64,000 bases of DNA, taken from positions 33,739 through 97,738 of the forward strand of contig JAKFVB010000002.1 in NCBI GenBank assembly GCA_021732405.1, in the 5' to 3' direction. Shown piece after piece: positions 1 to 6,810 of this stretch (its first letter is position 1; each line of letters begins with the position of its first letter). Source of the DNA: Methylotenera sp. (GTDB taxonomy: Bacteria > Pseudomonadota > Gammaproteobacteria > Burkholderiales > Methylophilaceae). The notes under the pieces are model-generated. The model was not told the DNA's origin. It saw nothing but the letters and a program-made list of their open reading frames with translations, and ran no database searches. The position numbers and the translations under genes were made by a program.

Positions 1-13
1 GAGAGTAGCTGGA

Positions 14-532
14 ATGGGTGGAATTTTTCGCTCAGCGGTTTGGTATCCGCGTGAAAACCGAGAGGCTTTTCCAAATTTTGACAATTATGATGACTATGTT
101 GCAAGCGAGCTGGAAGCTGAGCGCTTTAAAGAATTCCGCCGACTAAAAAAGGCTGGATTAGAGCCTGACGGCCTGCCCTCTCCCGCGCTGACCGGTAAAG
201 CATTGACACATAAAAGCACAATTTTTTACGAAGAATGGCTAAATATGTACGGACAGCGCGCTGATATTTTAGTCACGCATGAAGCACCTAGTTGCCATCC
301 TTACGGATTTGTCGGTATTGATGTTTTAGCGCAATCAATGAAGGTTAAGTACAGCTTTAATGGCCACCATCACGACAGGCTCAACTATGAAAAAGATCAT
401 GAACGCCTAGGTTTTAGCGCGCATGGTGTTGGCTTTTGCGGCGTAAGTGACATGTGGGGTGGGATGATCATGACCGGTGACTTTGATGACAATCGGCTGC
501 GTTTGAATGAACAAAGAAATCAGGACGAATGA
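14..532 (+). CDS. metallophosphoesterase-like protein, possibly N-terminally truncated by the window edge
   Basis: Motifs ILVTHEAP and FNGHHHD typical of the calcineurin-like phosphoesterase C-terminal half; N-terminal metal motifs (DxH, GD) not seen, so the gene probably starts upstream. Confidence 0.6.
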   Translation: MGGIFRSAVWYPRENREAFPNFDNYDDYVASELEAERFKEFRRLKKAGLEPDGLPSPALTGKALTHKSTIFYEEWLNMYGQRADILVTHEAPSCHPYGFVGIDVLAQSMKVKYSFNGHHHDRLNYEKDHERLGFSAHGVGFCGVSDMWGGMIMTGDFDDNRLRLNEQRNQDE

Positions 533-1008
533 TGGCAGAACAATATCCAAACTATGAGGAATTAATGGCTAAGTTGAGCCCTGTTGTAAGAGCGAAGATC
601 CCGGCGTCATTAAATGATGTAATCAAATTAAAACGAAGGGATTACAAGCTTCGTTTAACAACAGATGAGGAGATTTTAGATTTATCCAAAAGTATCAGCC
701 CACACGCGCCAACGGACGTTATTGATAACTGGAATCTAATCACACTTCAAAGGCCTCGGGGCAACCTAGTATTCTTATTGGGAGAAGTTAGACGCAAAAA
801 TGGCTGCCCACGGATTACCAGCGATGTAGTTTCTATTGATCGTAATGGAGGTTTTTTAACAACGATGTCGGGATCCCTTTACCAACTGGGAAGCCCTAAA
901 AACGCACCTCCTACTGAGCTGGAGCTTTTCTTGGTTTGCAGAACATTTCACTCATGGGGGTTGGGTGATGAATTAGGTGTGCCACTTTACGTAATTCATT
1001 ACCATTAA
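529..1008 (+). CDS. hypothetical protein, paralog A of tandem pair
   Basis: ORF overlapping the upstream stop (ATGATGG); shares SGSLYQLGxP and W-LG---GVP blocks with the next ORF. Confidence 0.7.
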   Translation: MMAEQYPNYEELMAKLSPVVRAKIPASLNDVIKLKRRDYKLRLTTDEEILDLSKSISPHAPTDVIDNWNLITLQRPRGNLVFLLGEVRRKNGCPRITSDVVSIDRNGGFLTTMSGSLYQLGSPKNAPPTELELFLVCRTFHSWGLGDELGVPLYVIHYH

Positions 1009-1019
1009 GAATAATTAAA

Positions 1020-1478
1020 ATGGATGAGCCAATAAAAGATAGGAATGAAGACCAACTGGGCACAGCGATCTTGGCATTAAAGCCAAATTCATTGGATGAC
1101 ATTATCCGGAAAAATCGTGATCGCCTTCAATTGCGCTTGGCTAATGAATTTGAAATTCAAAATCTGCATTCAGACGTGGATGCCAGCGATCCAAAAGACA
1201 TCTTTGATGATTGGAGCCTAATCGCTTTCGTTACCAAGGATAAAACCTATCTGAGGTTAATTGGTGAAGTTAGAAGCTGTAAAAAGACAAAAATGACCAG
1301 CATCATTTTGAAGACGGATATGAGGCAAAACGTTGTAAGTACATTGTCTGGCAGCCTTTATCAATTAGGCACACCCAATATTGGTGAGCCGGATCTCGAT
1401 CAACGGATTTTTATTTGTTCATTTCTGCATGATGTTTGGTTGGGTCTTTCTTTTGGTGTGCCGGAATTTTTCTACTAA
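1020..1478 (+). CDS. hypothetical protein, paralog B of tandem pair
   Basis: Similar to 529..1008 along its length (GEVR, STLSGSLYQLGTP, WLGLSFGVP). Confidence 0.7.
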   Translation: MDEPIKDRNEDQLGTAILALKPNSLDDIIRKNRDRLQLRLANEFEIQNLHSDVDASDPKDIFDDWSLIAFVTKDKTYLRLIGEVRSCKKTKMTSIILKTDMRQNVVSTLSGSLYQLGTPNIGEPDLDQRIFICSFLHDVWLGLSFGVPEFFY

Positions 1479-1485
1479 AGACGCA

Positions 1486-2058
1486 ATGATTATTTTCTTA
1501 GACTTTGACGGAGTACTTCACCCTGACGCAGTGTTTAAACCAGCCAAAAAGCCAATTGAGCTTCGATTGCCTGGTCAGTTGATGATGCATGCTCAAATAC
1601 TAGAAAATATCTTAAATCCTTTCGATGTAAGCATCGTGCTATCGACAAGCTGGGTTCGCTCTATAGGTTTCTATAAAACACTCAAGAGTATGCCTACTGA
1701 GCTAGCTAGACGTGTCATCGGTGCGACATGGCATTCGGAAATGGTTGATAAAACTGTATATCCGTATGCTTCTGTAAAATATGCTGCTGATCCTTTTAAC
1801 TACTGGTCTAGGTTTCAGCAAATAGATCATTATGTGGTTAGAAATAGTGTTAAAAATTGGCTGGCGATCGATGATTTGCATTCAGGCACAGAAATAGAAA
1901 AATGGCCATTAAATATTCGAGACAATTTAGTACTAACGGATGGTGTTAAGGGTTTAGGCTGCCCTGATACGCAGAAAGATTTAATCAATAAATTATTCAA
2001 TTTTAAGATCATTCATTCAAGCGAAGGCCACTACAAAAAACAAGAAAAGGACGATTAA
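1486..2058 (+). CDS. HAD-domain protein (start at 1486 preferred over 1381)
   Basis: MIIFLDFDGVLHP HAD motif I directly at the internal ATG; the 1381 start would overlap the preceding CDS by about 100 nt. Confidence 0.7.
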   Translation: MIIFLDFDGVLHPDAVFKPAKKPIELRLPGQLMMHAQILENILNPFDVSIVLSTSWVRSIGFYKTLKSMPTELARRVIGATWHSEMVDKTVYPYASVKYAADPFNYWSRFQQIDHYVVRNSVKNWLAIDDLHSGTEIEKWPLNIRDNLVLTDGVKGLGCPDTQKDLINKLFNFKIIHSSEGHYKKQEKDD

Positions 2059-2540
2059 TGTTTATCTATATCGATACAGAATTCACGACTTTAATGGCAC
2101 GAATACAAAACATTAAGCTTATTTCAGCGGGTTTTGTGGCTGAGAACGGTCAAGAGCTTTACTTTGAGCTGCCAAAAAATTACAGAGAAACAGACTGCTC
2201 TTATTTTGTTTCAGAGAGTGTGCTCCCTTATTTGGATAATACTAAAGATGTTGCATTAAGTAATTTTGATGCATTAATAAAACTCAAAAACTGGGTTGAA
2301 AGTTTTGAAGTGCCAGTTACCTTTTTAACGGATGCTCTGGCTTATGACTGGATTTTACTGAATGAATTGTTCTACAGACACGGTGACTATTTTCCAAAAA
2401 ACTTAGCTCATACACCACTGAATGTGGCCTCATTACGCGTAGAAACCTTCATTGAGAAGTATTTTGAAGAAAATGAAAACGCGTTAAGACATCATGCTCT
2501 TTGGGATGCGCGAGCCTTGGCTTATGCTTGTAAAGCTTAA
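2058..2540 (+). CDS. DEDD-type 3'-5' exonuclease-like protein
   Basis: YIDTEFT, YDWILLNEL and HHALWDARALA match the DEDDh exonuclease layout; TAATG overlap with the preceding gene. Confidence 0.65.
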   Translation: MFIYIDTEFTTLMARIQNIKLISAGFVAENGQELYFELPKNYRETDCSYFVSESVLPYLDNTKDVALSNFDALIKLKNWVESFEVPVTFLTDALAYDWILLNELFYRHGDYFPKNLAHTPLNVASLRVETFIEKYFEENENALRHHALWDARALAYACKA

Positions 2541-2837
2541 GGTGTATAGTTACAGGACGGGCATTAGTCAAAGTGAAATTGAAATCTATATTGCAGGACC
2601 CAATGGGAACTGCAACAGCATTGTAAGCGGATTTTGAAGTTGCAAATGCATCAGCAATTAAGTAGCTATATTGCGCCTATCGAGCGCAGTGTGTGACAAG
2701 ATGAAAGCTTAGAAAATAAGTGAAAAACACTTGTATTCTATTTCTAATGGATACCTAAAAAACTGGTGGCCTTATTTGTTTAGGCTCCTGCTTTGAGTTT
2801 TTCCAATAATTTTAATTCTTATCAACCATGAATCTTC

Positions 2838-3023
2838 CTATATAAAGTAGTCGTCAACAATAAGCGATTTCTTTCGTTTTTCCGCCGACTCTTCAACCAG
2901 CTCTTCCATATTTTGCCCACTTACACCAAGATTTACACCGGCTTGAAATACCACGTCGTAGCTAATTTCGCCTTTTTGAGCGCATTCCAAATACTTTCTA
3001 ATGATTAGATCTATTTCATTCAT
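2838..3023 (-). CDS. small hypothetical protein
   Basis: 61-aa ORF without recognised motifs. Confidence 0.35.
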   Translation of the reverse strand: MNEIDLIIRKYLECAQKGEISYDVVFQAGVNLGVSGQNMEELVEESAEKRKKSLIVDDYFI

Positions 3024-3306
3024 ATCTTACACTCCAAAAAAATACACCCTTAGTTGACCTGTTTGATTTTAATCACTAATTAATCTCTACAAGATTCATA
3101 AAACCTTCCCCTGCACTTTGGTCATCAGCTATGAGTTTAATCGTCACAACACATAATATCTTCCACATAATACAAATTCTGTTTTTAGTAGCTTAACGAT
3201 ATTAGCTACAACTACCTGGGCGGGTATTTATATTCTTCAAATTTTGAATGCTTTAATCCTTAATCTTTATATATGTAATTATGTAAGTTATATGGCTAGC
3301 AATACT

Positions 3307-3990
3307 TTAAAATTTGCGTTCACGGTATTGAAATGGGTCTTCGTTAAGGTTTATTAAAATTTGATCAGCAAGTCTGCGTGATAAATTATTAACATCACTC
3401 GGAATTTCTTTTAAATCAGGTCTGTTGAGTTTTGCCGCGGCATTCATTTCAATGACTGGGGGTAGCATCATTTGTCTATGTTCATCTGTGAACATTTGAT
3501 TAAAAAGCTTTTCGGTGCTGTCACGAGAAAATGGATTCGTAGGATATTTTGATGGAAGCAGCCTGACAAGTTCGAAATCTTCTTCAGATAAATTCACGCG
3601 CAAGTTTTCAACATCGGCAATTGCTACTTCGATGTCCTCATATGCTGTAAGAAATGGTATTAACACTAAGCTTGAGCTCTTTGCTAACTCAACGTCGAAC
3701 TGGCTACGGCTGGCGCCGCCATCAATGACAACCAGCGAGGTAACTTTAATCTCTACATTAGAGAAGTGTTCCAAAAGTGCATTTAATGCCTCATCCGATT
3801 TAGCTGAAAATGTATCATAAATACGGTTTTCATCGTTTCTAACGTTTCGTCTTGCGTCACTCGTTGCAAGGATAGATGAATACTTGCGAAGACCTAAACC
3901 CTGGCAAAGCATGTGCGATGTTAATGTTTTTGCAGATCCGCCTTTAGACCCTCCGATACTTACGACATGTTTATTTAAAGTTGGACTCAT
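3307..3990 (-). CDS. ParA/MinD-like partition ATPase
   Basis: SIGGSKGGSAKTLTSHML deviant Walker A; LVVIDGGASRSQFD Walker B-like segment; overlaps a small upstream gene. Confidence 0.8.
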   Translation of the reverse strand: MSPTLNKHVVSIGGSKGGSAKTLTSHMLCQGLGLRKYSSILATSDARRNVRNDENRIYDTFSAKSDEALNALLEHFSNVEIKVTSLVVIDGGASRSQFDVELAKSSSLVLIPFLTAYEDIEVAIADVENLRVNLSEEDFELVRLLPSKYPTNPFSRDSTEKLFNQMFTDEHRQMMLPPVIEMNAAAKLNRPDLKEIPSDVNNLSRRLADQILINLNEDPFQYRERKF

Positions 3991-4334
3991 GCTGCACTCC
4001 TTTTATGTTTTTTTATTCCATCGCTGATAAAACGAGAAATTATTGACTGAATGCTAACTACCTTTTCTTCTTCAAGAGTAGTTTCTGAAGAAATCTTAAC
4101 TAGTTCAGCGTAGACGGCTTTATCTAGACGCATCGTTAACATCGTTTTTTCGCCTAAAAGTTCTTTGATGGCTTTTTTCTTAAAGGGCTTTATAGTTTTT
4201 TGGACCTTAGATGGATCATTATCAGAAGTTTTAATTTTTTTCTTAACAGAATCTACAATCGCAGCTTGTTGAGCTGCGAAAGGCGCTATAGAAGGCTTTA
4301 CGCCAATACCGGGTTTTAAAGAATTTTTAAACAT
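3987..4334 (-). CDS. small basic protein, probable partition partner or DNA-binding protein
   Basis: Overlaps parA start by 4 nt; C-terminal segment MLTMRLDKAVYAELVKISSETTLEEEKVVSIQSIISRFISDGI is RHH-like. Confidence 0.5.
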   Translation of the reverse strand: MFKNSLKPGIGVKPSIAPFAAQQAAIVDSVKKKIKTSDNDPSKVQKTIKPFKKKAIKELLGEKTMLTMRLDKAVYAELVKISSETTLEEEKVVSIQSIISRFISDGIKKHKRSAA

Positions 4335-4360
4335 ATGCCAGTGCCTTGTAATTTATATAA

Positions 4361-4380
4361 AATGCTATATGTAATTACAT
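4361..4380. promoter_or_regulatory. candidate shared operator AATGCTATATGTAATTACAT upstream of the par operon
   Basis: 19/20 identical to 6076-6095. Confidence 0.5.
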
Positions 4381-4390
4381 TAGACTAATT

Positions 4391-4715
4391 AAATCATGAT
4401 GTCAATTTATTTTGATATACGTTGTCTAGTAAACTTTAAATTTTGATTTTGTTAAAACAAAATATTTTGAAATCAAGAAAACAAAAAATCATGACATCAT
4501 TCAATCAAAACTTTATGAAATCGTTTGAATGAGTGTGTAGATCTTATTGAATTGACATCATGAAATGTTGGTGCACTAAACTTTTAAGTTTTAGTAAATG
4601 ACAGCTCTAAATATTGACATCATGAGTACATGACAAGATTAAATTTTGACATCATGAATACACGACAACATTAATCTAAGATTTTATGAAATCATGACAA
4701 CATGTGCTCATGATT
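4391..4715. repeat. repeat cluster with core TTGACATCATGA (candidate parS/iterons)
   Basis: Core GACAT(C)A at about 4493, 4554, 4616, 4648, a degenerate copy at 4696, and an inverted copy at about 4395. Confidence 0.65.
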
Positions 4716-5227
4716 TTTTAAGTTAGGCTAATATAAATTTTATTTTAAATTTCATTACCGTACTTAGTACCTAATTTTAAGCTACCCATCTTTATTAGTG
4801 CAATGTCATTAGCCAATCTGGCCAACTCACTAATTTGCACTTTCATCTTCCTTAACAAGGAAAAGTTTAAAACTGACTTTTTAACTTGAGTGGATAAGGA
4901 GTTTACGAATGGGGCACCAGGTTCAATTCTGTTATCTTAAAGTTAACAGATGTAATCAAAAAGTTAACATATGAATTTAGATATTATTTCGAATATTATT
5001 TACTAACATAGAAATTTCTTGAATTATCCTAAAATCAAGTTAATTCTAATTACTAAGGATAAATTCACATTTTTCAATTACTTAGTAAAATTTACTTTTT
5101 AAATTACCAATTTTTAGTTTTGGTACATCAATACACTCGCTATTTATGCGGCTGAAAATTCACACATGCGTCTAGGGCACGTTATAGTGGGCTGACCTAT
5201 GACTTATAAATCTTAACCCTAGAAAAA

Positions 5228-5784
5228 CGTCTGTAGACGTCTCACAGTAAGCTTAAGCGTTAGTAACTGGAAAATAACCCATTATGTAGACATGCACTCT
5301 AGTTTGGATTTTATGGAAAGAATTCTGAAGACATACGCATGTGCACATGGATAACCATCCTGTAGATATACACTTAAGTGAACCATAATCCTTTATTAAG
5401 TAGATTTTTGGAATAAGAACAATCGAATTTCATGCCTAATTTTTCACTTTACGATAATAAAGCCGTATTAGGTACACGTTTTATTGATATCAAAATTGCG
5501 TCCTGTAATCATGCACCTAACAAAGTCCAATCAATCGTCATGTGCCTTTGTTGGGAGAATAGCGTCCTGTAGACGTTCAATCTGGAGTTTTTTCATCCTG
5601 TAAACGTTCACTTTTGGCGTTAAATAGTTAAAAACAAGCAGAACATATAAACTTTATGAACAAAAAAATGCTCAGGCAGATACATTTGGCGGGCCAATAT
5701 CCTGTCCTGTAGATATTCACCTATCATGGTTTAATCAATAGGTATGGGCCTTTGAAGGAAGGCAAGCATACTGCAGACCGACAA
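5228..5784. repeat. second repeat family, consensus about GTCCTGTAGACGTTCAC, including two composite 81-bp units
   Basis: Copies at 5228, 5281, 5357, 5500, 5564, 5595, 5704 and degenerate 5768; units 5500-5580 and 5704-5784 align along their length. Confidence 0.65.
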
Positions 5785-5984
5785 TAACTACCCTTTCATC
5801 CTTTAAAAGCACATCTTCAGCATAACTGAGTCAGCATTTAGATCTTGGTAGAAACATTCTAATTATCTATCTGTGCTTCGACTCGACTTGATGTTGTAAT
5901 CTTCAACGAGCGGCCGATAGTCACTTCTTAGACTTTTGTTAGCACAATTTGAATGTAGATTTTTACTTTTAAGCCCAACTAAGT

Positions 5985-6050
5985 TTCTTTAACCACACCC
6001 CACGCACCTTCGGTGAACGCTAAGGGTGTTTCACAGCCTTAAGGCCACAT
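5985..6050 (-). other. candidate origin of transfer (oriT) with nic site on the minus strand between 5995 and 5994
   Basis: Minus strand reads CACCGAAGGTG-CGTGGGGTGT^GGTTAAAG: hairpin abutting a GCGTGGGGTGTGGT core that matches the F-plasmid nic region as recalled; lies upstream of an RHH protein and MobF relaxase; palindrome GCCTTAAGGC at 6036-6045. Confidence 0.7.
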
Positions 6051-6075
6051 TAAATATAAGGTTTTAACGTTTAAC

Positions 6076-6095
6076 AATGCTATATGTAATTTCAT
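6076..6095. promoter_or_regulatory. candidate shared operator AATGCTATATGTAATTTCAT upstream of the mobilisation genes
   Basis: 19/20 identical to 4361-4380. Confidence 0.5.
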
Positions 6096-6164
6096 ATTGA
6101 CGTAATCATTTGATAATGTTAATATGATTGATATTAAAGCATAGTATCTAAAGGTGTATTTGGT

Positions 6165-6731
6165 ATGAAAAAGGCTAAAAAAGGGTCAGAGGAAGCTCTA
6201 ACTAGAAATGTCGGGATTAAGTTAAGTGATCAAGATCGAGAAAATTTAACGCGTTTAGCAAATGAAGCCGAACTAACAATTACTAAATTTATCAGGAATG
6301 CCATTACTGAAAAAATTAAAGGCGTTGAGTTGTCTGAGAAAATTCAAGGGTTAATAAAAGATGGGATTCATCAAATTAATGAAACAGCTCGCAATAATAA
6401 AACCAATCAAGAAATTTTAAACTTGGTGAATAATTTGATCGAAAAAGTTTCTTTAAAAAGCGATTTTGATGAGCACAAAAATGAAGTGCTGGCTAATATT
6501 GAATCACTAAATAATCAATTTATAGAAATGGGAAGTAGTTATACAAAATTGATTAATTATTCTAAAGAATCCACTAAAACCCGTGAATCAAAAGAAAAAG
6601 AAGAATTAAACGAAATTAAAAAAAACCAATTTCTATCAGAGTTTTTAATTGGAAAAATGCTTGAAAAGCTTCAAATTCCTATTAATAAAGAAGAATTAAG
6701 TGCTGCGATTAACATGAAAATTTCCAAATAA
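6165..6731 (+). CDS. ribbon-helix-helix / coiled-coil relaxosome accessory protein
   Basis: N-terminal VGIKLSDQDRENLTRLANEAELTITKFIRNAI RHH-like; located between oriT candidate and relaxase. Confidence 0.6.
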   Translation: MKKAKKGSEEALTRNVGIKLSDQDRENLTRLANEAELTITKFIRNAITEKIKGVELSEKIQGLIKDGIHQINETARNNKTNQEILNLVNNLIEKVSLKSDFDEHKNEVLANIESLNNQFIEMGSSYTKLINYSKESTKTRESKEKEELNEIKKNQFLSEFLIGKMLEKLQIPINKEELSAAINMKISK

Positions 6732-6810
6732 AAACCACCAAATTCCACAAATTAGTTTGCATAGATAGTAGATTTTAAATACGAAAAAAAACAAAAGATG
6801 GCTAAATAAA

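Noticed and set aside
2541-2837. Possible decayed gene (VYSYRTGISQSEIEIYIAGPNGNCNSIVSGF*)
   Set aside because: Only about 30 codons before a stop and no recognisable family.
4734-5228. Possible genes or CRISPR-like array in the 4.3-6.1 kb gene-free region
   Set aside because: No ORFs in the track; repeats are short, degenerate and irregularly spaced with no spacer-like regularity or cas genes, so iteron/centromere is the better reading.
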